Assembly (NCBI GenBank): GCA_030633365.1
Contig: DAOVSY010000031.1
Coordinates: 1 to 14,285 of the forward strand
DNA length: 14,285 nt
DNA from: Spirochaetaceae bacterium
GTDB taxonomy: Bacteria > Spirochaetota > Spirochaetia > B11-G9
Direction: 5' to 3'
Position numbers and translations under genes: made by a program. Positions 6,659 to 13,893 of this stretch are shown piece by piece. Within the stretch, counting starts at the first letter, position 1; each line of letters starts with the position of its first letter. The notes beneath the pieces are model-generated. The model was given only the letters and a program-made list of their open reading frames with translations. It ran no database searches and was not told the DNA's origin.

Positions 6659-8000
6659 TAAAAAGGAAGAAAAAACTAAAGATGTAACTATGGAAAAGCT
6701 GGTATCTCTTTGTAAACGCAGAGGGATAGTATATCAGTCCAGTGAAATTTATGGTGGTATGGCCGGAGCCTGGGATTATGGACCCTTAGGAGTAAAACTA
6801 AAGAATAATATTAGGGATTACTGGTGGAAGGAGATGACTCAGCTTCAGGATAATATTGTTGGACTTGATGCCTCTATTATGATGCACCCCAAAGTTTGGG
6901 AGGCCTCCGGACATGTTGACAGTTTTACAGACCCTATGGTTGATTGCAAGGAATGTAAAGCCAGGTTTAGATCTGATCATATTGATCTAACAGCAAAATG
7001 CCCCACATGTGGAGCTAAGGATAGTTTTACTGAGCCCAGGCAGTTTAATATGATGTTTTCTACCCATCTTGGACCAGTTGCAGAGTCTGGAAGCATAGTT
7101 TATTTAAGACCGGAAACAGCCCAGGGGATATTTACAAATTTTAAAAATGTAATTCAAACCAGCAGGGTTAAAATTCCTTTCGGAATAGCACAGGTAGGTA
7201 AGGCTTTTAGAAATGAAATTACAACTAAAAATTTTATTTTCCGTACAGTTGAATTCGAACAGATGGAGATGCAGTTTTTTGTAAAACCCGGAGAAGATGA
7301 TAAATGGTTTGCATACTGGAAAGATTCCAGAATTAAATACTATGACAGACTTGGAATACGAAATACCAAATTGAAATTTCATCAGCATGGCAGTGATGAG
7401 CTAGCTCACTATGCAAAAGATGCTTTTGATATTGAGTATGAGTTTCCTATGGGATGGCAGGAACTGGAAGGTATTCATTCCAGAACAGATTTTGACCTAT
7501 CCAGACATGCAGAATTTTCCGGTAAAGATCTGACATATCTGGATGATCAGACTCATGAACGTTATCTTCCCTACGTTATTGAAACATCTGCCGGTCTTAC
7601 AAGAACAGTTCTTATGGTTCTTTCTGATGCTTATGAAGAAGAGGAACTGGAAGGTGGGGATGTTCGTACTGTTCTTCATTTTCACCCGGAACTTGCACCA
7701 ATAACTGTGGCTGTACTGCCACTTGTTAAGAAAGACGGAATAAAAGAGCTGGCTGAGGGAATTGAGAGAAGTCTTAGAGAAAACTTTTCAACTTTTTATG
7801 ACCAGTCAGGCGCTATCGGCCGTAGATACAGGCGAATGGACGAAGTTGGAACTCCTTACTGCGTAACTGTAGATTACGACTCCAAAGAGGATAATACCGT
7901 TACAATAAGGTTTAGAGATTCCATGGAACAGGAGCGTATTCCTGTAGATAAACTTGTGGAACGAATTAGAAAAGCAAACAAAGAATATAAGAGAGTTTAA
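6651..8000 (+). CDS. glyS: Glycine--tRNA ligase, single-chain alpha2 (class IIa) type
   Basis: GlyRS joins glycine to tRNA-Gly in the cytoplasm. At 449 residues it is the homodimeric type found in archaea, eukaryotes, mycoplasmas, spirochaetes and some other bacteria, not the alpha2beta2 GlyQ/GlyS type, so no glyQ partner is expected (alpha2 enzymes are also called glyQS). The sequence shows the N-terminal GLY signature around residues 30-46 (SEIYGGMAGAWDYGPLG), four cysteines C99, C102, C117 and C120 that form a zinc ribbon, the RPETAQG segment at 153-159, class II motif 2 beginning FRNE at 187-190, and motif 3 around GLTRT at 315-319. The C-terminal 100 residues are the anticodon-binding domain. 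The ATG at 6651 lies inside the end of gltX (8-base overlap), with GAGG just upstream. Confidence 0.97.
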   Translation: MANKKEEKTKDVTMEKLVSLCKRRGIVYQSSEIYGGMAGAWDYGPLGVKLKNNIRDYWWKEMTQLQDNIVGLDASIMMHPKVWEASGHVDSFTDPMVDCKECKARFRSDHIDLTAKCPTCGAKDSFTEPRQFNMMFSTHLGPVAESGSIVYLRPETAQGIFTNFKNVIQTSRVKIPFGIAQVGKAFRNEITTKNFIFRTVEFEQMEMQFFVKPGEDDKWFAYWKDSRIKYYDRLGIRNTKLKFHQHGSDELAHYAKDAFDIEYEFPMGWQELEGIHSRTDFDLSRHAEFSGKDLTYLDDQTHERYLPYVIETSAGLTRTVLMVLSDAYEEEELEGGDVRTVLHFHPELAPITVAVLPLVKKDGIKELAEGIERSLRENFSTFYDQSGAIGRRYRRMDEVGTPYCVTVDYDSKEDNTVTIRFRDSMEQERIPVDKLVERIRKANKEYKRV

Positions 8001-8002
8001 TA

Positions 8003-9256
8003 ATGGCAAAGGGATTAGATACATTAATAGAGCGTGGATTTTTTAAACAGTGCACCAATTTGGAAGCATTAACTAAAAAGATGGATGAAGGCCCTGTAAC
8101 CTTTTATGTTGGAGTGGATCCTACAGGATCAAGCCTTCATGTAGGTCATATGGTCCCATTTTTTGCTATGCATCATCTTCAGAAGGCCGGACACAACCCT
8201 ATTGCTGTTGTAGGAGGGGGGACATCAATGATTGGTGATCCTTCCGGAAAAACAGAAATGAGGAAGATGCTGTCCGTGGAGCAAATTGCCAGCAACGCAG
8301 ACAGTATTAAGAAACAGCTGTCAACAGTGGTTGATTTCTCCGGTGAAGATAGCAGCATTGGCAAAGCTATTATGGTAAATAATTATGACTGGCTTGGCCC
8401 TTTGAATTATCTTGAATTCCTTCGGGATGTAGGGAAGCATTTTTCAGTTAATAGAATGCTTAGTTTTGAATCCTATAAAATGCGAATGGAGACAGGTTTA
8501 AGTTTTATTGAGTTTAACTATCAGCTTCTTCAATCCTACGATTTTCTGACCCTCTACCGGGATCATGGCTGTACCATGCAGATGGGTGGCGATGACCAGT
8601 GGGGTAACATTGTTGCAGGTATAGAACTTACCAGGCGAATGGCTGGAGCCGAAGTTTATGGACTTACTTTTCCTCTGGTAACCCGATCTGATGGGAAAAA
8701 AATGGGTAAAACAGAGAAGGGAGCAGTTTTTCTGGATCCGGATATGTTCAGCCCTTATGAGTTCTATCAATACTGGCGAAATGTTGCAGATGCTGATGTA
8801 GGCAGATTTCTGAAGCTTTTTACCTTTCTTCCAATGGAAGAGATTGCAGAGCTTGAGAAGTTGAAGGATCAGGAGATCAATAGGGCAAAAGAAATTCTGG
8901 CCTATGAATATACCCGTATTGTACATGGAGAAGATGAAGCACAGAAGGCAAAAGAAGCTGCCAGAGCTGCATTTTCAACTCAGGGAAGTGCTGCTGTAGA
9001 CAAAAGTGCAATACCCTCAATAACAGTAGAACGGGCTGAACTTGAGTCTGGTATAAATGTTATGGATTTGTATGCAAGGACAGCTCTGTGCAGCTCCAGG
9101 GGCGAAGCCAGAAGACTTGTAACCCAGGGTGGTGCATCCATTAACGAAGTAAAAATTACTGATATAAATAAAAGTATAGACCTGACATTTCTTGAGAATG
9201 ATGAGCTTCTTTTAAAAGCCGGGAAGAAGCGGTATTTTAGAATTATTGTTGGTTGA
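8003..9256 (+). CDS. tyrS: Tyrosine--tRNA ligase (TyrRS)
   Basis: This class I synthetase attaches tyrosine to tRNA-Tyr in the cytoplasm. Its 417 residues are a normal bacterial length. The HIGH-type motif is HVGH at 46-49, preceded by VDPTGSSL. The tyrosine-binding region contains the QMGGDDQWGN segment at 193-202, and the KMSKS-type motif is KMGKT at 233-237, the form common in one bacterial TyrRS group. An S4 RNA-binding domain occupies about 350-415, including SSRGEARRLV and a G-G-A-S-I-N turn that contacts tRNA. The ATG follows the glyS stop after two bases. The ribosome site is weak (AAGAGAG at 7989-7995), which suggests dependence on ribosomes terminating at glyS. It is the last gene of the synthetase operon; no classical U-tract terminator follows it. 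Confidence 0.97.
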   Translation: MAKGLDTLIERGFFKQCTNLEALTKKMDEGPVTFYVGVDPTGSSLHVGHMVPFFAMHHLQKAGHNPIAVVGGGTSMIGDPSGKTEMRKMLSVEQIASNADSIKKQLSTVVDFSGEDSSIGKAIMVNNYDWLGPLNYLEFLRDVGKHFSVNRMLSFESYKMRMETGLSFIEFNYQLLQSYDFLTLYRDHGCTMQMGGDDQWGNIVAGIELTRRMAGAEVYGLTFPLVTRSDGKKMGKTEKGAVFLDPDMFSPYEFYQYWRNVADADVGRFLKLFTFLPMEEIAELEKLKDQEINRAKEILAYEYTRIVHGEDEAQKAKEAARAAFSTQGSAAVDKSAIPSITVERAELESGINVMDLYARTALCSSRGEARRLVTQGGASINEVKITDINKSIDLTFLENDELLLKAGKKRYFRIIVG

Positions 9257-9265
9257 TGAAAGGAG

Positions 9266-9303
9266 CAGCCACCGGGGGTTGAAAAATAAATCCTGGGTGA
9301 CTG
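9266..9303 (+). other. Imperfect stem-loop downstream of tyrS
   Basis: CAGCCACCGGGGGTT can pair with AATCCTGGGTGACTG across an eight-base A-rich loop, with two mismatches and two G-U pairs. It starts ten bases after the tyrS stop. No run of T follows, so it is not a standard intrinsic terminator. It could protect the 3' end of the synthetase mRNA or reflect Rho-dependent termination. Confidence 0.3.
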
Positions 9304-9338
9304 ATCCTAATGCTATCTAATGCATTTATGACTTAAAG

Positions 9339-9352
9339 ATTCAATAATGAAT
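9339..9352 (+). repeat. 14-bp perfect inverted repeat, candidate activator site
   Basis: ATTCA and TGAAT flank an ATAA spacer. The centre lies about 120 bases upstream of the predicted sigma-54 transcription start, within the usual distance for enhancer sites of sigma-54 activators. The gap is very AT-rich, so a five-base arm may be chance. Confidence 0.2.
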
Positions 9353-9439
9353 TAAAAAAGTATATTTAATCAATTAATTAATAGATCCCCAAGGTGTTAA
9401 ATCCTTTCCATATAAACAATTATCTTAACCTTTCTCTTT

Positions 9440-9455
9440 TGGCATAAATATTGCT
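9440..9455 (+). promoter_or_regulatory. Sigma-54 (RpoN) -24/-12 promoter for the amidohydrolase-TRAP operon
   Basis: The sequence TGGCATAAATATTGCT matches the sigma-54 consensus TGGCAC-N6-TTGCW at every key base. TGGCA is at 9440-9444 and TTGCT at 9451-9455, and the GG and GC dinucleotides have the required spacing. A T precedes TGGCA, which also fits. Transcription would start near 9466, about 23 bases before the GTG start. No good sigma-70 promoter was seen at the same place. Sigma-54 promoters need an AAA+ activator; a likely one is encoded just downstream of the operon. Confidence 0.75.
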
Positions 9456-9475
9456 ATTAGTAAATAACAAATTAA

Positions 9476-9483
9476 AGAGGAGG
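9476..9483 (+). promoter_or_regulatory. Ribosome binding site deciding a GTG start
   Basis: AGAGGAGG followed by five bases and GTG at 9489 is a near-perfect Shine-Dalgarno sequence. The next in-frame ATG (9547) would remove the first strand of the amidohydrolase fold. Confidence 0.75.
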
Positions 9484-9488
9484 AAAGA

Positions 9489-10898
9489 GTGAAAATTGAT
9501 CTAATCATCAAAAATGCGAAAGTTCCTTTTGGTGATAATCTGGTTATGTCAGACATTCTCATTTCTGAAGGGAAAATTGCTGGTATTGTTTCAGAATGGG
9601 TGTCTGATGACAGCAAGGTGATAGATGCAGAAGGATTGATGGTCCTTCCGGGTTGCATTGACTCACATGTCCATTTTATGGATCCCGGATTTACACATCG
9701 TGAAACATTTAAAACCGGATCCCATTCAGCTGCTGCAGGAGGTCTGACTACAGTTGTTGATATGCCTTGCTGCAGTATTCCTTCAGTAAGAGATCTCCCT
9801 AGTCTTTTTAACAAAAAAGAAATTATAGAAAAACAAAGTTATATTGACTTTGGTATGTGGGGAGGGGTTACAGGAGAGGATGTCCAAAATGGACAGCTTG
9901 CAAATGTTCAGAAACAAGCGGAAGAAGGGGTAATAGGTTTTAAAGCCTACATGACCCCCTCTGTTCCCAGTTATCCAAAAGCCAACGATGCAGAGCTATT
10001 GGAAATTTTTTCAACAGTTGCTTCAACTGGTTTGCCTTTAGGTATTCATGCCGAAAATTTTATCCTATGTGATTACAATGTTGCTAAAATAAGGAAGTCA
10101 GGGCGAACTGACGGACAGGCCTGGGAAGAAGCCCGTAATGTTTTAGCTGAAAAGACTGCAATACAGATGTGTCTAAGTTTTGCAGAACAAACCGGGGCAA
10201 GAATGCATATTGTTCACTTAAGCAGTGGGACTGGTGCAACTTTAATTGAAGATGCAAAGAAGAGGGGTCTTTCAATTACAGCAGAGACTTGTCCTCACTA
10301 TCTCATTCTTGACGGGCATGAAGTACTCAATAAAATGGGTGCTTTGGCAAAAATTGCACCCCCTATCAGAATAAGGGAAGAGGGCGAGCTCCTTTGGGAA
10401 AAGGTTATAAACGGAGCAATTGATTTTATTGCAACAGACCATGCTCCTTATGAGGTTTCAACTGAGAAAATGGCTGAAGGAATGGATATCTGGACCAGTT
10501 TTCCGGGAATTCCGGGTGTTGAAACAATGGTCCCCCTTATGGTCAGTGAGGGATATAATAAGGGCCGTATCTCTCTTAGCCGTTTGGTTGACCTCCTTTC
10601 AAAAAATGCTGCTGTGCATTATGGCCTCTATCCTGAAAAGGGTAGTATGATGATAGGCACAGATGCGGATTTTACATTTATAGATCTTGATGAAGAATGG
10701 GTTATCAAAGCTGAAGAGATGCACACAATGGCGAAATACACTCCCTTTGAAGGTATGAAGCTTAAAGGCCGTGTTAAAAAAACAATGGTCAGAGGTATAC
10801 TGGTTTATGATAATGATAAGATCTGTGTGGAGCCTGGTTATGGTCGTTTTGTTCGTCGGGATAAAATAACATCTCTAAGTCCAACAATAACATTTTAA
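9489..10898 (+). CDS. Cyclic amidohydrolase, allantoinase/hydantoinase type
   Basis: This is a 469-residue metal-dependent enzyme of the amidohydrolase superfamily, predicted to hydrolyse the amide bond of a cyclic ureide in the cytoplasm. Binuclear-centre ligands are visible in family order: HVH at 60-62, the carbamylated lysine K152 in FKAYM, H187 in HAEN, H243 in VHLSS and D317 in TDHAP. The TAETCPHYL segment at 264-272 and the PPIR segment at 291-294 are especially like allantoinase (AllB). Dihydroorotases have an arginine two residues after the HxH; here that position is M64, which argues against dihydroorotase. Dihydropyrimidinase or a substituted-hydantoinase remains possible. The start is GTG with AGAGGAGG upstream. 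It is the first gene of a sigma-54-driven operon with a TRAP transporter, suggesting that the transported compound or a product of it is the substrate. Confidence 0.88.
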   Translation: MKIDLIIKNAKVPFGDNLVMSDILISEGKIAGIVSEWVSDDSKVIDAEGLMVLPGCIDSHVHFMDPGFTHRETFKTGSHSAAAGGLTTVVDMPCCSIPSVRDLPSLFNKKEIIEKQSYIDFGMWGGVTGEDVQNGQLANVQKQAEEGVIGFKAYMTPSVPSYPKANDAELLEIFSTVASTGLPLGIHAENFILCDYNVAKIRKSGRTDGQAWEEARNVLAEKTAIQMCLSFAEQTGARMHIVHLSSGTGATLIEDAKKRGLSITAETCPHYLILDGHEVLNKMGALAKIAPPIRIREEGELLWEKVINGAIDFIATDHAPYEVSTEKMAEGMDIWTSFPGIPGVETMVPLMVSEGYNKGRISLSRLVDLLSKNAAVHYGLYPEKGSMMIGTDADFTFIDLDEEWVIKAEEMHTMAKYTPFEGMKLKGRVKKTMVRGILVYDNDKICVEPGYGRFVRRDKITSLSPTITF

Positions 10899-10948
10899 AA
10901 AGGTAAAGAGTGAAAGTGATTTTAAATGAATAGAAAAAAATTTACAGC

Positions 10949-10964
10949 AGCCTGTGAACAGGTT
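10949..10964 (+). other. Small hairpin between the amidohydrolase gene and dctP
   Basis: AGCCTG and CAGGTT form a six-base stem (one G-U pair) around a UGAA tetraloop in the 89-base gap. It lies 13 bases before the dctP ribosome site. It may be a processing or stabilising element, or a small operator palindrome (CCTGTGAACAGG). The rest of the gap holds nothing I recognise. Confidence 0.3.
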
Positions 10965-10987
10965 GTCAAAATACTTTAGGAGGGTTT

Positions 10988-11998
10988 ATGAAAACCAAAG
11001 TTTTAATATTTTTAATAGTTTTATTCCTGCTGGCATCTTTTTCTTTTGCAGGCGGTGAAGGTGAAAAAACAGAAGATAACAAAGCAGTCATGGAAATTTC
11101 TTACGGGCATGGATTTATGCCTGAGACACCCCATCACAAGGCAGTACTTAGGTTTAAGGAGCTTGTAGAAGAAAGAAGTGGTGGTAGAATTATTGTTAAT
11201 ATTTTCCCTGCTGGTCAGTTGGGAAGTGCAAAAGAGATGTTTGAAGGCCTGCAAATGGGAACCCAGGAAATTGCTTTGGTACCAACAGCCAGAATAAGTG
11301 GTTTTAACCCGAAACTTCAGCTTTTTGATTTACCTTTTCTCTTTCCTGATCGGGAAACAGCATATAAAGTAATGGATGGGGCAGTGGGTTCTGCACTTTT
11401 AAAAACACTGGAAGAAAACGGTGTGGTTGGAGTTGCATATTATGAAGATGGATTTAAACATTTTACTTGCAATAAACCCATTAATAAACTGGAAGATTTC
11501 AAGGGTACAAAATTCAGAACTATGGAGAGTCCTATTATAATGGAGCAGTTCAGGGCAATGGGATCAAATCCAACACCAATTGCTTTCTCTGAAGCATATA
11601 ATGCAATGCAGCAGGGTGTAGTAGATGGACAGGAGAATCCTTTGGTAACAATCACCAATATGAAGTTCTATGAAGTACAGGATTATCTGCTCCTAAGCAG
11701 CCATGCCTATCTTGCTCATGTACTGATGTTCAGTGAGTCATGGTTTAATGCACTAAGTTCAGAAGACCAGAAATTGTTGACAGAAGCAGGCAGGGAGATC
11801 GCTTCCTGGCAGAGGAAGCTTGTGGCAGAAGAAGAGGAAGGGTATCTTCAGACAATCAGGGATTCTGGTACTCAAATTCTGGAGCTCTCATCTGAGGAAA
11901 GGGCAAGGATGAAAGCTGTAATGGGGCCGGTCTATACCATTGCAGAAGATGTAATTGGTAAAGATATTTTGAATCAGGCTCTAAAAGCAGTAGAATAG
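10988..11998 (+). CDS. dctP: TRAP transporter periplasmic solute-binding protein (DctP family)
   Basis: This 336-residue extracytoplasmic receptor captures substrate for the DctQM membrane complex. Residues 1-21 are a signal peptide: a basic N-terminus, a strongly hydrophobic core and likely cleavage after SFSFA. There is no lipobox cysteine, so it should be soluble in the periplasm rather than a lipoprotein. Family hallmarks include HGFMPETPHHKA at 41-52, the PAGQLGS segment at 74-80, R177 in KFRTMESP (the arginine that usually salt-bridges the substrate carboxylate) and the AMQQGVVDGQENP segment at 206-218. The conserved arginine suggests a carboxylate-bearing ligand, but the ligand cannot be named. 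The start ATG is preceded by AGGAGGG at 10978-10984. A strong hairpin follows the stop, in keeping with dctP normally needing more protein than dctQ and dctM. Confidence 0.93.
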   Translation: MKTKVLIFLIVLFLLASFSFAGGEGEKTEDNKAVMEISYGHGFMPETPHHKAVLRFKELVEERSGGRIIVNIFPAGQLGSAKEMFEGLQMGTQEIALVPTARISGFNPKLQLFDLPFLFPDRETAYKVMDGAVGSALLKTLEENGVVGVAYYEDGFKHFTCNKPINKLEDFKGTKFRTMESPIIMEQFRAMGSNPTPIAFSEAYNAMQQGVVDGQENPLVTITNMKFYEVQDYLLLSSHAYLAHVLMFSESWFNALSSEDQKLLTEAGREIASWQRKLVAEEEEGYLQTIRDSGTQILELSSEERARMKAVMGPVYTIAEDVIGKDILNQALKAVE

Positions 11999-12005
11999 CA
12001 ACTCC

Positions 12006-12026
12006 AGGGCCGCATTATGCGGCCTT
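12006..12026 (+). other. Strong intercistronic hairpin after dctP
   Basis: AGGGCCGC pairs with GCGGCCTT (one G-U) around an ATTAT loop that could itself close by two A-T pairs. It begins eight bases after the dctP stop and ends before the dctQ ribosome site. No T run follows, so it is probably not a full terminator. It more likely protects the dctP message or attenuates transcription. Confidence 0.6.
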
Positions 12027-12036
12027 AATCTAACAT

Positions 12037-12043
12037 AGGAGGG
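12037..12043 (+). promoter_or_regulatory. Ribosome binding site deciding a TTG start of dctQ
   Basis: AGGAGGG lies four bases before TTG at 12048. The spacing is short but the match is perfect. The next in-frame ATG (12099) falls inside the first membrane helix, so the TTG is preferred. Confidence 0.6.
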
Positions 12044-12047
12044 TATA

Positions 12048-12539
12048 TTGATCCTTAAAATACTGAACCGTATAGAATACTATTCTCTGGCAATTCTTAT
12101 GATTGGAACAACTGTATTGCTTTTTACAAATGTAATGCTGCGGTATTTTTTTCATTCAGCTCTTTTTTGGGCTGAGGAAACTTTGCGATACTGTATAGTC
12201 TGGATTACCTTTATTGGTACAGCTACCTGTGTAAAAGAAAATTCTCATATAAGTTTGGATGTTCTCCATAGTCTCCTTCCTGCTTCAAAGAAAAAGTATT
12301 TGATTCTCTTTGTCCACTTCTTTGTTCTTGTATCTGTTCTGATATTGGGAATAGTTTCTGTCGGGTTTGTACTTAAGATTAAATCAACGGGCCAGGTTAG
12401 TTCAACTATTGGTGGGTTTCCCATGTATATAATTTATTCAGCAATTCCTATTGGATTTTTATTTTCTTTTTTCAGAAGTATAGAGAAAATTATTATTCTT
12501 TTCAGGTCAGAGAGTTTCTTTAAGAAGGAGGTAAACTAA
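12048..12539 (+). CDS. dctQ: TRAP transporter small permease subunit (DctQ family)
   Basis: This 163-residue inner-membrane protein has four predicted transmembrane helices (about 12-30, 47-62, 83-107 and 127-146), the standard DctQ layout and length. The family motif is clear: FWAEETLRYCIVWITFIG at 40-57, and the ENSHISLDVL segment at 64-73 also matches the usual pattern after the second helix. DctQ forms a complex with DctM and helps dock the binding protein; it does not itself carry the transport path. Translation starts at TTG. Its last codons carry the AAGGAGG that serves dctM, and the two genes are three bases apart. Confidence 0.92.
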   Translation: MILKILNRIEYYSLAILMIGTTVLLFTNVMLRYFFHSALFWAEETLRYCIVWITFIGTATCVKENSHISLDVLHSLLPASKKKYLILFVHFFVLVSVLILGIVSVGFVLKIKSTGQVSSTIGGFPMYIIYSAIPIGFLFSFFRSIEKIIILFRSESFFKKEVN

Positions 12540-12542
12540 ATC

Positions 12543-13820
12543 ATGGTTTTACTTCTTTTTAGTTTACTGGGTGCAGCTTTATTTTTCTGTGTTCCGGTTT
12601 TTCTTGCATTATCTATTTCTTCGCTTGTTACATTAGCAGTAGCAACACCAATTCCCATAGTAATTGTGATTCAGAGACTTTTTTCAGGAATAGATAAATT
12701 TAGCTTAATGGCAGTTCCTTTTTTTATTTTTGCTGCTAATGTAATGAACCGGGGAGGACTTGCTCCACGAATAGTAAAATTTGCAAACAGCCTGGTTGGA
12801 CACTTAAATGGGGGCATTGCGTTTACAGTTGTTATTTCATGTATGTTTCTGGGAGCAGTCTCAGGGTCAGCCCCTGCCACAGTTATTGCAATCTGTACAC
12901 TTATGCTACCCATGCTTGTTGAAGCAGGGTATGGAAAGGGATTTTCCATTGGCTTGATTATGGCTTCTTCCTCTATTGCCGTGATTATACCTCCCAGCAT
13001 CGGGATGATTGTTTTTGGATCGGTAACAGGAACGAGTGTAGGGGAACTTTTTATAGCAGGTTTTATTCCCGGCATAGTGTATGGATCTTTTTTTATGGTT
13101 CTAAGTTACTTTTATGCACGGATAAAAAAAGTAAAACTTAAACCAAAAGCAGAGACAATTGTTGTCTGGAAAACTTTTAAAGAGGCTGGATTCGCTCTTG
13201 GAGTGCCCATTGTTATTATTGGTGGAATTTATGGAGGACTCTGTACTCCTACTGAAGCAGCTGGTATAGCAGCTGTATATTCTATAATTGTGAGTCTGTT
13301 TATTTACCGGGAAATGAATTTTAATGATCTTATCAAAGAAGCCCATAAATCAGCAGTCGGAACAGCTCAAGTCATGATTATTCTGGCAGGAGCAAGCGTT
13401 TTTTCCTGGGTTATGACAAGATTCCAGGTGCCAGTTATGCTCACAGAAGCGGTTATGTCTCTTGGAACAGATAAATTTAGAATACTCTTAATGATTAATT
13501 TTATTCTTCTTATTGCTGGTATGTTTCTTGATCCGGCTTCTATTCAGACAATTATGGCTCCTCTCTTTCTCCCCGTGGCAATCGGTATAGGGGTTAACCC
13601 TGTCCATTTGGGAATTATTATGGTGGTAAATGGAGCTATTGGTATGTTTACACCTCCATTTGGGCTTAATCTATTTGTAGCCTCTTCAGCCACTGGCATC
13701 CCACTTAGTAGTTTAATTAAAACTGTGTGGCCATGGATACTTGTAAGCATTGCTGCCTTACTCCTTATTACTTACATTCCATCCATATCCATGCTGCTTC
13801 CAGATTTACTTATGAGATAA
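12543..13820 (+). CDS. dctM: TRAP transporter large permease subunit (DctM family)
   Basis: This 425-residue protein is the membrane channel of the TRAP transporter, moving substrate inward together with sodium or protons. It is hydrophobic throughout, consistent with the usual 11-12 membrane helices and normal DctM length. Typical segments are the NRGGLAPRIV stretch at 69-78, GAVSGSAPAT at 104-113, the IIPPSIGMI stretch at 148-156 and a second half with TPTEAAG and TPPFGLN, reflecting the inverted repeats of the ion transporter superfamily. The ATG at 12543 lies 11 bases after AAGGAGG (12525-12531), slightly long spacing, and three bases after the dctQ stop. It is the last gene of the operon; a strong terminator begins 12 bases after its stop. 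Confidence 0.94.
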   Translation: MVLLLFSLLGAALFFCVPVFLALSISSLVTLAVATPIPIVIVIQRLFSGIDKFSLMAVPFFIFAANVMNRGGLAPRIVKFANSLVGHLNGGIAFTVVISCMFLGAVSGSAPATVIAICTLMLPMLVEAGYGKGFSIGLIMASSSIAVIIPPSIGMIVFGSVTGTSVGELFIAGFIPGIVYGSFFMVLSYFYARIKKVKLKPKAETIVVWKTFKEAGFALGVPIVIIGGIYGGLCTPTEAAGIAAVYSIIVSLFIYREMNFNDLIKEAHKSAVGTAQVMIILAGASVFSWVMTRFQVPVMLTEAVMSLGTDKFRILLMINFILLIAGMFLDPASIQTIMAPLFLPVAIGIGVNPVHLGIIMVVNGAIGMFTPPFGLNLFVASSATGIPLSSLIKTVWPWILVSIAALLLITYIPSISMLLPDLLMR

Positions 13821-13832
13821 TAGTTTTCTTTT

Positions 13833-13861
13833 ACCCTCCAATCCTTTGGAGGGTGTTTTTA
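13833..13861 (+). terminator. Intrinsic terminator closing the amidohydrolase-TRAP operon
   Basis: ACCCTCCAA (13833-13841) and TTGGAGGGT (13846-13854) form a perfect nine-base stem with a TCCT loop, followed by GTTTTT. The stem is preceded by a T-rich stretch, but there is no matching A tract, so it works mainly for plus-strand transcription. Confidence 0.92.
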
Positions 13862-13870
13862 TGATATACT
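13862..13870 (+). promoter_or_regulatory. Extended -10 promoter for the PAS regulator gene
   Basis: TGATATACT combines an upstream TG with a TATACT -10 (5 of 6). No good -35 lies at 17 bases, because that space is taken by the terminator stem; extended -10 promoters do not require one. Transcription would start near 13877, about 17 bases before the GTG. The regulator would thus be made independently of the sigma-54 operon. Confidence 0.45.
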
Positions 13871-13880
13871 GATTTTAACC

Positions 13881-13887
13881 AAGGGGG
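13881..13887 (+). promoter_or_regulatory. Ribosome binding site for the GTG start of the PAS regulator
   Basis: AAGGGGG is followed by six bases and GTG at 13894. An in-frame TAA at 13876-13878 excludes any start further upstream. Confidence 0.55.
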
Positions 13888-13893
13888 TCACTC

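Noticed and set aside
8498..8926. Minus-strand 142-residue open frame
   Set aside because: It is antisense to the well-conserved centre of tyrS and matches no family.
9266..9303. Intrinsic terminator for tyrS
   Set aside because: The stem is imperfect and no T tract follows, so I listed it only as a stem-loop of uncertain role.
9439..9466. Sigma-70 promoter TTGGCA-16-TAAATA at the amidohydrolase operon
   Set aside because: The -10 is poor (3 of 6), and the same bases fit the sigma-54 consensus at every key position, which is a much better explanation.
9425..9814. Minus-strand 129-residue open frame at the start of the amidohydrolase gene
   Set aside because: It is antisense to conserved metal-binding residues and would run through the sigma-54 promoter.
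9489..10898. Dihydroorotase (pyrC) for pyrimidine synthesis
   Set aside because: The arginine that binds the dihydroorotate carboxylate after the HxH is methionine here, and the gene sits with a transporter under sigma-54 control rather than with pyr genes.
12671..13075. Minus-strand 134-residue open frame
   Set aside because: It is a shadow of dctM; long antisense frames are common opposite hydrophobic, valine/isoleucine-rich genes.
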